Shown here piece by piece: positions 38,001 to 47,054 of a DNA stretch of 64,000 nt. The first letter of the stretch is position 1. The number at the start of each line of letters is the position of its first letter. The notes beneath the pieces are model-generated. The model saw only the letters and a list, made by a program, of their open reading frames with translations, was not told where the DNA came from and made no database searches. A program made the translations under genes and the position numbers. The DNA comes from Phytopseudomonas punonensis (lineage in GTDB: Bacteria; Pseudomonadota; Gammaproteobacteria; Pseudomonadales; Pseudomonadaceae), in the NCBI RefSeq assembly GCF_900142655.1, contig NZ_FRBQ01000006.1, positions 172,988-236,987 on the forward strand, in the 5' to 3' direction.

Positions 38001-38450
38001 GCCCAGGGCCTGACCCTCGGCCATCTGGTGCATCTTGCCAATGGTCAGCTACAGCGCCTGCATGGCCGTTACCAGCTGGCGCGCAAATCCCTCGGCGAAC
38101 TGGAGTTGGAGGTGGTCGATACCTGGCAGGGCGATGTGGCGCGCGACACGCGCACCTTGTCTGGAGGCGAGAGCTTTCTGGTCAGCCTGGCCCTGGCCCT
38201 GGCGCTGTCCGATCTGGTCAGCCACAAGACGCGCATCGACTCGCTGTTTCTCGACGAAGGCTTTGGCACCCTGGACGGCGAAACTCTGGAAGTGGCTCTC
38301 GACGCGCTGGACAACCTCAACGCCAGCGGCAAGATGATCGGCGTGATCAGCCACGTAGAGGCACTCAAGGAGCGGGTCGCCGTGCAGCTCAAGGTCAATA
38401 AAGGTGTAGGCATGGGCTATAGCACCTTGGAGAAACGCTATGCACTTTGA
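35037..38450 (+). CDS. sbcC: Exonuclease subunit SbcC (Rad50-like ATPase)
   Basis: 1137 aa. Walker A GPTGAGKT at residues 37-44, long coiled coils, the zinc hook CPLC at 547-550, second coiled coil, ABC signature LSGGES near 1041, and Walker B SLFLDEGFGTLDG near 1070. This is the full SMC-like architecture of SbcC. It pairs with SbcD, but sbcD is 8.4 kb away at 25373, whereas the two genes are normally adjacent and overlapping. Its stop overlaps the open frame of the downstream ankyrin-like gene. The 34872-35036 gap must carry its own promoter. Confidence 0.95.
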   Translation: MKILSLRLKNLNSLKGEWKIDFTTEPFASNGLFAITGPTGAGKTTLLDAICLALYHRTPRMDKVGGENELMTRHTAECLAEVEFEVKGQGYRAFWSQRRARDKADGALQGAKAELAKLDGEIITDKLSEKPKEVERLTGLDFGRFTKSMLLAQGGFAAFLEASANQRAELLEELTGTDIYGLISQRVFEHTREVKTGLDQLRARAEGVELLDDGQRQALADEAAQLAVEEGTTQTAFVEAGRQRQWLTDLARAETQATAAATQVEVATQAEQDAAGELKRLHSSEPAQRLQPVYQARREAARALAASEEEQRAHRQQLAEAEQRLRENLHQAAKASAAVALEKHQALQRLDDECRALDTQLQASAEHERLSAQLSGWQRAFEVRDQANQAIAGLQARQQAGADQLQQFELKLNSLAQSMQAVAQAKVDAEQRVAEVQGRWQAALAGRSESDWRTHWQQVHARGSALEQLAQLAERRAQLTQKLQLVTTNLSKQMQGLGEREAQRTALRERYREVKQRLSDQDKLLEQEQRIQALEAYRAQLQADEACPLCGSTEHPAIAAYQALDVSATQRERDEARQTLEALTEQGQNLGNQVAALESQVTQSREQEQDLQRQLDALAAAWQRQGEVLEPLPDDESSLAAAQTRQISERVEVDATLKQLDSLKQELERARQDATISSQKHVAAQQQLGAVEHDRDLALAAQKALDEQLAAQRQHHGQVAAELTTQLAAFGHPLPEDGASWLAARKADAERWHEAGRRRQALAQQQPALLHQASEADKCAKQWRARWHEAGGEPIVAQPLDEAAAQLESAEAGWQRAERRCLELRITLEGFAKREIALREAEQATVAQWQAALASSPFSDEREFLSASLDDAQREQLQALKQRLEKAQTEARALHASAQAQLTALRAEPQTEHSADYLDEYLQSLQTTLKQLGQRQGEIRGQLQGDDQRRLNQQALFAAIAAQQLEYDSWQQLNSLIGSSDGAKFRRFAQGLTLGHLVHLANGQLQRLHGRYQLARKSLGELELEVVDTWQGDVARDTRTLSGGESFLVSLALALALSDLVSHKTRIDSLFLDEGFGTLDGETLEVALDALDNLNASGKMIGVISHVEALKERVAVQLKVNKGVGMGYSTLEKRYAL

Positions 38451-38454
38451 CAGA

Positions 38455-38586
38455 CAGCTGAAAAACTACCTCCGTTGGCAATACCGCGTTGAAGAAGGCC
38501 TCAAAATGCTCATTTACATCAGTAAACTCCGCTTTTTCGGCCTTCTTCGCCTTGTCTTGCCTGCCTCGCCTACGTTTTTCCAGCTG
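38455..38586. repeat. GTTGAAAAACTACC-type intergenic repeat, copy 1
   Basis: A short version of a palindromic repeat family. The left end CAGCTGAAAAAC (38455-38466) is mirrored by GTTTTTCCAGCTG (38574-38586), and shared inner motifs include ACTACCTCCGTTGGCA and CTGCCTCGCCTACG. It starts 5 bases after the sbcC stop and runs in frame into the ankyrin-like gene, which seems to borrow its start codon and N-terminal residues from it. Confidence 0.65.
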
Positions 38587-39048
38587 CCTGTCCGTGTTCT
38601 GGCGTTGTGCCTGTTGGCAGCGGGGTTGGCTCACGCTGAAGATGTACAGAAAGACCATGGCCTACAGGTGATGGACGAGCGCGGTTGCGTGCTTGGCAAT
38701 GCCAGCATGCAGGCGCCGACTCTGACACTGATGGCGGCTGCCTACGGCGAATCAGACGAGCGCAAGGGCATGGCGCTGGCGCAGATGAATGAAGCGCTGA
38801 AAGCCGGTTGCCCCGTCGATGAGGCTGATCAGATGGGGCTGTCGGCGCTCAATGGCGCCATCCTCTATAACGAGCCGGTGTTGGTAAAGGTGCTGCTTGA
38901 ACATGGCGCCAACCCGAAGCGCAAGATCGTCAGCCCGAAGACCACGCTCAACGGCCTCGACTCCTTCGCCTTTCTCGATCTGCTCGACAAGCGCGACAGC
39001 AAGCGTGACCGCAAAGCCATCCGCACGCTGCTGAAGGCGGCGCGTTAG
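38506..39048 (+). CDS. Secreted or membrane-anchored ankyrin-repeat protein
   Basis: About 180 aa. From the ATG at 38506 (AGAAGG upstream) the first 27 residues are encoded by the repeat at 38455-38586, then come VRVLALCLLAAGLAHA (a standard signal-peptide core and cleavage site) and the mature part. The ankyrin-like part is ADQMGLSALNGAILYNEPVL followed by VKVLLEHGANPKRK. The open frame also extends to an ATG at 38440 overlapping sbcC. Ankyrin proteins of this size are often periplasmic partners of other proteins. The N-terminus is unusually long for a signal peptide, so the true start or export is uncertain. Confidence 0.7.
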   Translation: MLIYISKLRFFGLLRLVLPASPTFFQLPVRVLALCLLAAGLAHAEDVQKDHGLQVMDERGCVLGNASMQAPTLTLMAAAYGESDERKGMALAQMNEALKAGCPVDEADQMGLSALNGAILYNEPVLVKVLLEHGANPKRKIVSPKTTLNGLDSFAFLDLLDKRDSKRDRKAIRTLLKAAR

Positions 39049-39049
39049 C

Positions 39050-39275
39050 AGGCCGTTGAAAAACTACCTACGTTGCCATTGCTGCGTTAAAAACAGCCTC
39101 GTGTGCGAGCCCAGTCAAAATGCTCATGTGCAACTCGTACACTCCGCTTTTGACTCACTTCGTTCGCTCTTCGGGCCAGCCTTCGGCTGTTACTTCGCTG
39201 CGCTACGTTTCGGCTGTTTTTGTGGGGCCGCCCAGGCCTTGCACTGGCTGCCTCGCCTACGTTTTTCAATGGCCT
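39050..39275. repeat. GTTGAAAAACTACC-type intergenic repeat, copy 2
   Basis: Bounded by AGGCCGTTGAAAAAC (39050-39064) and GTTTTTCAATGGCCT (39261-39275). Internal parts recur in copy 3: TTCGGCTGTTACTTCGCTGCG, GTTTTTGTGGGGCCGCC and CTGGCTGCCTCGCC. It fills most of the 378-base gap between the ankyrin-like gene and opgD, beginning 2 bases after the stop. The rest of the gap (39276-39426) shows no gene and should hold the opgD promoter. Confidence 0.65.
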
Positions 39276-39426
39276 GTTAGCGTTTCGCTTGTGCCGCTGG
39301 CGGTGTTTACCGCCGGTTGCACATTCAGCGCGGAACCATGTGGCGGGTAGGGCTATCTGTTGTAGGTATTTTTCCATCGCCCTTTAGGGGCGGTGCCTAG
39401 ATTCCTTACCTAATTCAGGGGCGCCC

Positions 39427-41070
39427 ATGCACAGACGTAACCTTCTGAAAGCCTCCATGATGCTAGCTGCCGTCAGTGGTTTGCCGGCTGGCCTGTTCAG
39501 CTTGCGCAGCTTCGCGGAAACCGCCGACGGCGAGGCCGAATCGTTCGATTTCAAACAACTGCAGGCGCGCGCCAAGAGTATGGCCGGCCGGGCTTATAAA
39601 AGTACCGCCGAGGTGCTACCCAAGACTCTCGCCGAGCTGACGCCGCAACAGTTCAACGCCATCCAGTACGACCCGGCGCACTCGCTGTGGAATGAACTGG
39701 ACGGCCAGCTTGATGTGCAGTTCTTCCACGTCGGCATGGGCTTTCGTCAACCGGTGCGCATGCACGCCGTCGACCCTAAGAGCCGCCAGGCTCGCGAGGT
39801 GCATTTCCGTCCCGATCTGTTCGACTACGGCAAGAGCGGCGTGGATGTGTCGCAGCTCAAGGGTGACCTGGGCTTCGCCGGCCTCAAGGTGTTCAAGCAG
39901 CCGAACATCGCCAAGTACGATATCGTCTCTTTCCTCGGTGCCAGTTACTTCCGCGCGGTTGATAACACCGGCCAGTACGGCCTGTCGGCGCGCGGCATGG
40001 CCATCGATACCTTCAGCGACAAGCCGGAAGAATTCCCCGACTTCACCGAGTTCTGGTTCGAGACGCCCGACAAGGACGCCACCCGTTTCGTGCTCTACGC
40101 GCTGCTCGACTCGCCAAGCGCAACAGGCGCCTTCCGCTTCGATATCGACTGCCTGGAAGACCGCGTGGTGATGGATATCGACGCCCATATCAACGCCCGC
40201 AAGACCATCAAGCAGCTGGGTATCTCGCCGATGACCAGCATGTTTGCCTGCGGTGGCCATGAGCGCAACCGCTGCGATTTCATCGCCACGGCGATTCATG
40301 ACAGCGATCGCCTGTCGATGTGGCGCGGCAACGGCGAGTGGGTCTGCCGGCCGCTGAACAACCCGGCAAAGCTGCAGTTCAACGCTTTCGCCGACACCAA
40401 CCCGAAAGGGTTCGGCCTGGTGCAGTACGACCACGACTTCAAGTCTTATCAGGACACCGTGGTCTGGTACAGCCGTCGTCCGAGCCTGTGGGTGGAGCCG
40501 ACCACCCAGTGGGGCGAGGGCAGCATCGATTTGCTGGAGATCCCCACCACCGGCGAGACCATGGACAACATCGTCTGCTTCTGGAATCCCAAACAGCCGA
40601 TCGAGCCCGGTACCTCGCTGAACTTTGGCTACAAGCTGCATTGGGCGGCGTTGCCGCCGGTGAAGCCGACACTGGCTCAGGTGCATGCCACGCGTTCCGG
40701 TATGGGCGGTTTCACCCTTGGCTGGGCGCCGGGCGAGCATTGGCCGAAGCAGTGGGCACGACGTTTCGCCATCGACTTCGGCGGCGGCCCGCTGGCGAAG
40801 ATGGATGCCAAGGCGCAGGTCGAAGTGGTGGTCGAAGCCTCCCACGGCGAGGTCAAGGATTTCAGCATTCTTGCCCTGTACCCGGAGGTCGAAGGCTTCC
40901 GCGCGCAGTTCGACTGGTTCCCCACCAGCGACAGCGTCGAGCCGGTGAACATGCGTGCCTACCTGCGCCGCGTCGACAACAAGGAAGTGCTCAGCGAGAC
41001 CTGGCTGTACCAGTACTTCCCGCCAGCGCCGGCAGAGCGTCGCTACCCGGACTGGAAGAGCGATTCCTGA
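39427..41070 (+). CDS. opgD: Glucan biosynthesis protein OpgD (MdoD)
   Basis: 547 aa with a twin-arginine signal ([22 protein letters not shown]), as expected for OpgD. The mature protein is the MdoG/OpgD beta-sandwich family: [14 protein letters not shown] [48 protein letters not shown] and [13 protein letters not shown]. OpgD acts in the periplasm on osmoregulated periplasmic glucans, controlling their backbone structure. It is transcribed alone here; a 15-base inverted repeat follows it. Confidence 0.93.
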   Translation: MHRRNLLKASMMLAAVSGLPAGLFSLRSFAETADGEAESFDFKQLQARAKSMAGRAYKSTAEVLPKTLAELTPQQFNAIQYDPAHSLWNELDGQLDVQFFHVGMGFRQPVRMHAVDPKSRQAREVHFRPDLFDYGKSGVDVSQLKGDLGFAGLKVFKQPNIAKYDIVSFLGASYFRAVDNTGQYGLSARGMAIDTFSDKPEEFPDFTEFWFETPDKDATRFVLYALLDSPSATGAFRFDIDCLEDRVVMDIDAHINARKTIKQLGISPMTSMFACGGHERNRCDFIATAIHDSDRLSMWRGNGEWVCRPLNNPAKLQFNAFADTNPKGFGLVQYDHDFKSYQDTVVWYSRRPSLWVEPTTQWGEGSIDLLEIPTTGETMDNIVCFWNPKQPIEPGTSLNFGYKLHWAALPPVKPTLAQVHATRSGMGGFTLGWAPGEHWPKQWARRFAIDFGGGPLAKMDAKAQVEVVVEASHGEVKDFSILALYPEVEGFRAQFDWFPTSDSVEPVNMRAYLRRVDNKEVLSETWLYQYFPPAPAERRYPDWKSDS

Positions 41071-41076
41071 CCGCCT

Positions 41077-41122
41077 GAGCGTGGGCAGAGCGCCTCCTTT
41101 GGGCGGTGCTCTGCCCACGCTC
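41077..41122. terminator. Long inverted repeat downstream of opgD
   Basis: GAGCGTGGGCAGAGC (41077-41091) pairs perfectly with GCTCTGCCCACGCTC (41108-41122) around a 16-base loop that can extend the stem by GCC/GGC. There is no T-tract, so it is either a factor-assisted terminator or an mRNA 3'-end stabiliser. Confidence 0.45.
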
Positions 41123-41173
41123 TCGGCCGGCCTGATAGACTGGCGCACTTTTCTGCATACCAAGAAGCGCGCC

Positions 41174-41725
41174 ATGGCCCAGCCGTCCACAACCTACAAG
41201 ATCGATCTCAATCTCACCGATATCGATCGCAGCATCTACGAAAGTCTGCGGTTTACCGTGGCCCGCCATCCCTCGGAAACCGAGGAGCGGCTGGCAGCGC
41301 GGCTGATCGCCTATACGCTGTTCTATCAGGAAAACCTGGCCTTCGGCCGTGGCCTTTCCGATGTCGACGAGCCGGCGCTATGGGAAAAAAGCCTCGATGG
41401 TCGTGTGCTGCACTGGATCGAAGTCGGCCAGCCGGACAGCGAGCGCATCACCTGGTGCTCGCGCCGTACCGAAAAATTCAGCCTGGTGGCTTACGGCAAC
41501 CTGCGCGTCTGGCAGACCAAGTGCCTGGACCCGGTGCGCAGCCTGAAGAACATCAACGTCGTCTCCCTGGGTCAGGAAGCCCTGGCTGAACTGTCCCAGG
41601 ATCTGCCGCGCTCGCTGAGCTGGAGCGTAATGATCAGCGACGGCGAATTGTTCGTTACCGACGAGCGCGGCCAGCACGAAATCCCGGTGGAATGGCTGGC
41701 CGGCGAGCGCGCGCAGAGCAACTGA
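41174..41725 (+). CDS. YaeQ family protein
   Basis: 183 aa. The full-length YaeQ pattern is visible: YKIDLNLTDIDRSIYESL, HPSETEERLAARLIAYTLFY, the GLSDVDEPALWEKSLDG segment and IEVGQPDSERI. Structurally the family has a variant PD-(D/E)XK nuclease fold, but an enzymatic role is not established; YaeQ was once linked to RfaH suppression. It is followed at 68 bases by recJ, and may share its transcript. Confidence 0.9.
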   Translation: MAQPSTTYKIDLNLTDIDRSIYESLRFTVARHPSETEERLAARLIAYTLFYQENLAFGRGLSDVDEPALWEKSLDGRVLHWIEVGQPDSERITWCSRRTEKFSLVAYGNLRVWQTKCLDPVRSLKNINVVSLGQEALAELSQDLPRSLSWSVMISDGELFVTDERGQHEIPVEWLAGERAQSN

Positions 41726-41793
41726 TGTAAGCCTTGTCTGGCTTTGGGCCGGACACTGATCCTGTGTAACCGTACGAGTAGAAAACCACCTCC

Positions 41794-43506
41794 ATGCGTA
41801 TCGAGTCCCGCCCGCTTCCTGCTTCCTTGCCCGACCTGGGCAACCTGCCGCCCCTGTTGACCCGCCTTTATGCCGCTCGCGGGGTACTCTCGGCAGTGGA
41901 GCTGGAAAAGGGCCTGGCGCGTTTGATTCCGTTCACCGAGCTCAAGGGCATCGAGGCGGCGGTTGAACTGCTGGTCGAGGGTTTGCGCCAGGGCCAGCGG
42001 ATGCTGATCGTCGGCGACTTCGATGCCGATGGCGCCACCGCCAGTACCGTCGGCATGCTCGGGCTGCGCATGCTGGGCGCCGCCCATGTCGATTATCTGG
42101 TGCCGAATCGCTTCGAGTACGGCTATGGGCTGACCCCGGAAATCGTCGCCGTGGCGCTGACCCGCGAGCCCGAATTGCTGATCACCGTCGACAACGGCAT
42201 TTCCAGTATCGAGGGCGTGGCGGCTGCCAAGGCTGCCGGGCTGAAGGTGCTGGTCACCGACCATCACCTGCCGAGCAACGAGTTGCCGGCGGCCGATGCC
42301 ATCGTCAATCCCAACCAGCCAGGCTGCAGTTTTCCGAGCAAGTCGCTGGCTGGCGTCGGGGTGATCTTCTACGTGCTGCTGGCGCTGCGCGCGCGGCTGC
42401 GCGAATTGGGCTGGTTCAGCGCCGAGCGCCCCGAGCCGAACCTGGGCGAGCTGCTCGATCTGGTGGCCCTGGGCAGCGTCGCCGACGTGGTGCCACTGGA
42501 CGCCAACAACCGCATTCTGGTGCATCAGGGCCTGGCGCGTATTCGTGCCGGTCGTGCACGCCCCGGGCTGCGCGCCCTGCTGGAGGTGGCCGGCAAGCAG
42601 CACGCCCGTATCACTTCCACCGATCTGGGTTTCATTCTCGGCCCGCGCCTGAACGCGGCGGGGCGCCTCGACGACATGAGCCTGGGCATCGAATGCCTGC
42701 TCTGTGAGGACGAAGCCCTGGCCCGCGACATGGCCGTGCAGCTCGACCAGCTCAACCAGGATCGCAAGGCCATCGAGCAGGGCATGCAGCGCGAGGCCCT
42801 GGCCCAGCTCAAGGACCTGCCGGTGGAAAACCTGCCGTTCGGCCTCTGTCTGTTCGAGGCCGACTGGCACCAGGGTGTGATCGGCATCCTCGCCTCACGC
42901 CTGAAGGAGCGCTATCACCGCCCGACCATCGCCTTCGCCGATGCCGGCGAGGGCATGCTCAAGGGCTCGGCGCGCTCGGTGCCGGGCTTTCACATCCGCG
43001 ATGCGCTGGACGCCGTGGCGTCGCGTCATCCGGGTTTGATCAGCAAGTTCGGCGGTCACGCTATGGCGGCTGGCCTGTCATTGCCAGCCGAGCATTTCGA
43101 GACCTTCGCCAAGGCCTTCGACGACGAGGTGCGTCGCCAGCTCTGCGAGGACGACCTGACCGGCCGCCTGCTCTCCGATGGCGTGCTGAGCATCGACGAA
43201 TTCAACCTGCCCCTGGCCCGCGAACTGCGCAACGCCGGCCCCTGGGGCCAGCATTTCCCCGAGCCGCTGTTCCACGGCGCCTTCCAGCTGGTGCAGCAGC
43301 GCATCGTCGGCGAGCGTCACCTCAAAGTGGTGCTCAAGAGCGAGTGCGGCAGCGTTCAGCTCGACGGCATTGCCTTTGGCGTAGACCGCGAGGTATGGCC
43401 CAACCCAACCGTGCGTTGGGTCGAGCTGGCCTACAAGCTGGACGTCAACGAGTTCCGCGGCCAGGAGTCGGTGCAGTTACTGATCTCCCACCTGGCGCCG
43501 CGCTAG
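41794..43506 (+). CDS. recJ: Single-stranded-DNA-specific exonuclease RecJ
   Basis: 570 aa, 5'-3' exonuclease on single-stranded DNA used in recombination, mismatch and base-excision repair. DHH-family motifs are present: motif I IVGDFDADGATA (D75, D77), TVDNGISS, motif III VTDHHLPSN (D156-H157-H158) and the DHHA1 region SKFGGHAMAAGLSL. The OB-type C-terminal domain is complete. Length is normal for RecJ. It is followed by a repeat element 1 base after the stop codon. Confidence 0.94.
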   Translation: MRIESRPLPASLPDLGNLPPLLTRLYAARGVLSAVELEKGLARLIPFTELKGIEAAVELLVEGLRQGQRMLIVGDFDADGATASTVGMLGLRMLGAAHVDYLVPNRFEYGYGLTPEIVAVALTREPELLITVDNGISSIEGVAAAKAAGLKVLVTDHHLPSNELPAADAIVNPNQPGCSFPSKSLAGVGVIFYVLLALRARLRELGWFSAERPEPNLGELLDLVALGSVADVVPLDANNRILVHQGLARIRAGRARPGLRALLEVAGKQHARITSTDLGFILGPRLNAAGRLDDMSLGIECLLCEDEALARDMAVQLDQLNQDRKAIEQGMQREALAQLKDLPVENLPFGLCLFEADWHQGVIGILASRLKERYHRPTIAFADAGEGMLKGSARSVPGFHIRDALDAVASRHPGLISKFGGHAMAAGLSLPAEHFETFAKAFDDEVRRQLCEDDLTGRLLSDGVLSIDEFNLPLARELRNAGPWGQHFPEPLFHGAFQLVQQRIVGERHLKVVLKSECGSVQLDGIAFGVDREVWPNPTVRWVELAYKLDVNEFRGQESVQLLISHLAPR

Positions 43507-43836
43507 CCGACCGTTAAAAACTACCTCGGCTTTGGCGTCCTGCGTCGCTCTACTTCCTGCATCCATGCAGTCGTGCGTTGCCATCGCTGCGTTGAAAACA
43601 AGCTTGGAAAGCCGCTTGCGACTAACGCGCTATAGCGCGGCCCGAAGGGCGAGCGAAGCGAGTCATGCTCATGTACAAAAGTACAGTCGCCCGCGACCCC
43701 GGCCGCTTGATTCGCTGCGCTCACCCTACGGGACAGCCGTTGGCTGTTACTTCGCTACGCTGCGTTTCTCGCCTGTTTTTGCGGGGCCGCCATCGGTATT
43801 TCGCTGGCTGCCTCGCCCACGTTTTTAAACAGCCTG
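43507..43836. repeat. GTTGAAAAACTACC-type intergenic repeat, copy 3
   Basis: The longest copy. The left end CCGTTAAAAACTACCTCGGC and the right end GTTTTTAAACAGCCTG are inverted counterparts, and inner segments (TTGGCTGTTACTTCGCTACG, GTTTTTGCGGGGCCGCC, CTGGCTGCCTCGCC) match copy 2. It fills most of the 478-base gap between recJ and the DUF533 gene. The remainder (43837-43984) shows no coding sequence and should carry the promoter for the next gene. Confidence 0.65.
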
Positions 43837-43984
43837 CTGATTCAGGTTTGAACGGGGCCGGATTTCGACCGGTCTATTGACTGGGCTTACACGGTCGTTC
43901 GCGCAATATCTTGACGCAATCTGTAACCGACGACGGCCCGGCTTCCCAGTAGATTCGTCCGTTCCTGAACCATTGGAGAACTCC

Positions 43985-44713
43985 ATGAATACGCGCGGCT
44001 TGCTCGACCAACTGCTGAAGTCCGGGCAGGAATTGCTGCAACAGAAAACCGCCGGCAAGTCTTCCTCCGGGCTTGGTGGTGCACTGGGCGGCCTGCTTGG
44101 TGGCAGTGCTGGTAGCGCTGGTAAGAGCGACAATGGCGGTATCGGTTCTATGCTCAAAGGTGCAGGCGGCGGTGCCGCTTTGGCCATGCTGCTGGGCAAC
44201 AAGCGAGTACGCAAGGTCGGTGGCAAGGTGGCGATCTATGGCGGCCTGGCCGCGCTCGGTGTGATCGCCTACAAGGCCTACGGCAACTGGCAGGCCAAGC
44301 AGGCGGGCGCGCCCAAGGGCGAGCCTCAGACGATTGATCGTCTGCCAGCGGCCGAAGTGGAGTTGCACAGCCAGAGCATTCTCAAAGCCCTGGTGGCGGC
44401 GGCCAAGGCCGACGGGCATGTCGACGAGCGCGAGCGCGAGTTGATCGAAGGCGAATTCAGCAAACTGGCCAGCGACAGTGAAACCCAGCGCTGGCTGCAC
44501 GCCGAGCTGAACAAGCCCCTGGATCCGGCCGATGTGGCGCGTGCCGCCAGTACCCCGGAAATGGCCGCGGAAATGTACGTGGCCAGTGTGCTGATGGTCG
44601 ACGAAGAGCACTTCATGGAGCGCGCCTACCTGGACGAACTGGCCCGCCACCTCAAGCTCGATCCCGCCCTCAAGACCGAGCTCGAAGCCCAGGTTCGCCA
44701 GGACCTGCAGTAA
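43985..44713 (+). CDS. DUF533/TerB-like (YebE) family protein
   Basis: 242 aa. A glycine/serine-rich N-terminus (LGGALGGLLGGSAGS) and a hydrophobic segment around residues 80-95 (VAIYGGLAALGVIAYKAY) precede a C-terminal TerB-like helical domain with AAKADGHVDERERELIEGEF and a second acidic hairpin VDEEHFMERAYLDELARHL. The two acidic repeats resemble the metal-binding loops of TerB. Likely membrane-associated. YebE is an envelope-stress-regulated gene in E. coli; function unknown. The ATG at 43985 follows a GGAG-containing region. Confidence 0.85.
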   Translation: MNTRGLLDQLLKSGQELLQQKTAGKSSSGLGGALGGLLGGSAGSAGKSDNGGIGSMLKGAGGGAALAMLLGNKRVRKVGGKVAIYGGLAALGVIAYKAYGNWQAKQAGAPKGEPQTIDRLPAAEVELHSQSILKALVAAAKADGHVDERERELIEGEFSKLASDSETQRWLHAELNKPLDPADVARAASTPEMAAEMYVASVLMVDEEHFMERAYLDELARHLKLDPALKTELEAQVRQDLQ

Positions 44714-44902
44714 CCTCGCCCGCCGCGCTGCCCGATGGTTTGCTAACCGCGGGCAGCTGCCCCCAACTCTTGTTCCGCCACACCAAAGCCTGTTCTACAG
44801 TAAAGAGGCTCGGTCTCACTTGCGCTGCAGCCGCAACGTCCATAGAGTCCGGCAGCATGAGCTGCGGGCGCCGCCCTTCGGCTAGATCAGGAATATCGGC
44901 AG

Positions 44903-46537
44903 ATGGGGTTGAATGTGAAGAACTGGACTGTTCGCCAGCGTATCCAGGCAAGTTTTGCGGTCATCATCGCAATCATGTTGCTGATGGCCTTTGCCTCCTT
45001 CGAGCGCTTGCTCAAGGTCGAGGGCGGTGCAACCCGTCTGCTGGAAGATGCCATGCCGGGCATGTTCCAGATTACCCAGGTGCGCAGCGCCTGGACCGAC
45101 ATGTTCCACCAGACCATCGTGCAGGTCAGCCTGCGCGAGGCGCACACGCTTACCGCGGCAGACAAAAAACTGGTTCAGGGCGCCAGCGACAAACTGGCTG
45201 CGTCCCTGACCGAGTACCGCGCCACTGTTCGCGAGGAAGGTGACCGCACCGCGCTTGATGCATTCGAGAAGACTCGCGAACTGTTCACTCAACAGCAGGC
45301 CGAGGTTCTGGCCATGTATGAGCAGGGCCGTCAGGCCGAGGCGCGCGTGGAGTTGAACGGCTTGTTGACCGACACCTGGAATGTAGGACGCGGCCAGCTG
45401 ACCTCGATGATCGAACTCAACCGCGACGTCGCCTACAGCGAGGGAAGCGATATCGTCTCTTCAGTCAATCAGGCCGAGTTGGGGATGGCGATTTCCGTAG
45501 TGTTGGCGATCATCGCCGCATTCGTATGTGGTTATTTCCTTATGCAGGCAATCACCCGGCCAGTGCAACAGGTCGTGCAAACTTTGCAAACCATGGCTAG
45601 CGGCGATTTCACGACACGCTTGAATCTGGGGCGTCGCGACGAGTTCGGCGCCATCGAAACCGGTTTCAACGGCATGGCCGAAGAGATCAAGGCATTGGTC
45701 TCCCAGGCGCAGCGTTCCGCCGTGCAGGTCACCACCTCGGTCACCGAGATCGCCGCCACTTCCAAACAGCAGCAGGCCACGGCCACCGAGACCGCCGCCA
45801 CTACCACTGAAATCGGCGCCACCTCGCGAGAAATCGCCGCCACCTCGCGCGATCTGGTGCGCACCATGACCGAAGTTTCCGGCGCCGCCGAGCAGACCTC
45901 GACCCTGGCTGGCGCCGGGCAGTTGGGCCTGGCGCGCATGGAAGACACCATGCACCAGGTGATGAACGCTGCCGATCTGGTCAACGCCAAGCTGGCGATC
46001 CTCAACGAGAAGGCCGGCAACATCAACCACGTGGTCACCACCATCGTCAAAGTGGCGGACCAGACCAACCTGCTGTCGCTCAACGCCGCCATCGAGGCCG
46101 AGAAGGCCGGCGAATACGGCCGTGGTTTCGCGGTTGTCGCTACCGAAGTTCGTCGTCTGGCTGACCAGACCGCGGTTGCCACCTACGACATCGAGCAGAT
46201 GGTGCGCGAGATTCAGTCCGCAGTTTCTGCCGGGGTTATGGGCATGGACCGCTTCTCCGAAGAGGTGCGCCGCGGTATCGCCGAGGTGGGGCAGGTTGGT
46301 GAGCAACTGGCGCAGATCATCCATCAGGTGCAGGCCTTGGCGCCGCGCGTGCTGATGGTCAACGAAGGTATGCAGGCGCAGTCCACCGGTGCCGAGCAGA
46401 TCAACCAGGCATTGGTGCAGCTCAGCGAGGCGTCGTCGCAGACGGTCGAGTCGCTGCGCCAGGCCAGCGCTTCCATCGATGACCTTAACCTCGTGGCGAA
46501 CGGTCTGCGTACCGGCGTCAGCCGCTTCAAGGTTTGA
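44903..46537 (+). CDS. wspA: Surface-sensing chemoreceptor-like protein WspA
   Basis: 544 aa. TM1 about residues 14-33, a periplasmic four-helix-type sensor to about 190, TM2 about 192-213, HAMP, then the signalling coiled coil with tip [19 protein letters not shown], the WspA-typical variant ([12 protein letters not shown]). WspA detects surface contact or envelope stress and controls the WspE kinase. It is the first gene of the wsp operon; the 189-base gap before it must carry the promoter. The following wspB begins 5 bases after the stop. Confidence 0.93.
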   Translation: MGLNVKNWTVRQRIQASFAVIIAIMLLMAFASFERLLKVEGGATRLLEDAMPGMFQITQVRSAWTDMFHQTIVQVSLREAHTLTAADKKLVQGASDKLAASLTEYRATVREEGDRTALDAFEKTRELFTQQQAEVLAMYEQGRQAEARVELNGLLTDTWNVGRGQLTSMIELNRDVAYSEGSDIVSSVNQAELGMAISVVLAIIAAFVCGYFLMQAITRPVQQVVQTLQTMASGDFTTRLNLGRRDEFGAIETGFNGMAEEIKALVSQAQRSAVQVTTSVTEIAATSKQQQATATETAATTTEIGATSREIAATSRDLVRTMTEVSGAAEQTSTLAGAGQLGLARMEDTMHQVMNAADLVNAKLAILNEKAGNINHVVTTIVKVADQTNLLSLNAAIEAEKAGEYGRGFAVVATEVRRLADQTAVATYDIEQMVREIQSAVSAGVMGMDRFSEEVRRGIAEVGQVGEQLAQIIHQVQALAPRVLMVNEGMQAQSTGAEQINQALVQLSEASSQTVESLRQASASIDDLNLVANGLRTGVSRFKV

Positions 46538-46541
46538 CGCT

Positions 46542-47054
46542 GTGATCGAAGCCGGCAGGCCTTCGCCGGGGCGGCGCAGCCCGGGGCAACTGTTCCTGTT
46601 GTTCAGCATGGGTGGCGATCGCTACGCGCTGGACGTGCAGGAAGTGGTCGAGGTGCTGCCGCTGCGCCGTTGCAAGAGCATCCCCTCCGCACCGGGCTGG
46701 GTCGCCGGAATTTTCGTGTTTCGCGGCACACCTGTGCCGGTTATCGATCTCACCGCCCAGGCACTCGGCCAGCCGGCAGTCGTGCGTACCAGCACGCGGC
46801 TGGTGGTGGTGCGCTATCAGCCTCGTGCCAGCGGGCCAGTTCGCTTGCTCGGGCTGATTCTCGAACAGGCCAGCGACACCTTGCGCAGCCCTGCCGAAGC
46901 CTTCGTGGATAGCGGCGTCATCCTGCCAGATGTGCGTTACCTGGGGCCGGTACTGAAGTCCGAGCAGGGCTTGGTGCAATGGGTGCGCGTAGCCGATCTG
47001 CTTGACGATTCCGTACGCGAGTTGTTGTACGCGGCAGCGGAGGGCGATCAATGA
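46542..47054 (+). CDS. wspB: CheW-like coupling protein WspB
   Basis: 170 aa, one CheW domain: QLFLLFSMGGDRYALDVQEVVEVLPL, then WVAGIFVFRGTPVPVIDLTA. It should couple WspA to the WspE kinase. A GTG at 46542, 5 bases after wspA, is the likely start; no ATG is present at the right place. It overlaps wspC through ATGA at 47051. Confidence 0.92.
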   Translation: MIEAGRPSPGRRSPGQLFLLFSMGGDRYALDVQEVVEVLPLRRCKSIPSAPGWVAGIFVFRGTPVPVIDLTAQALGQPAVVRTSTRLVVVRYQPRASGPVRLLGLILEQASDTLRSPAEAFVDSGVILPDVRYLGPVLKSEQGLVQWVRVADLLDDSVRELLYAAAEGDQ

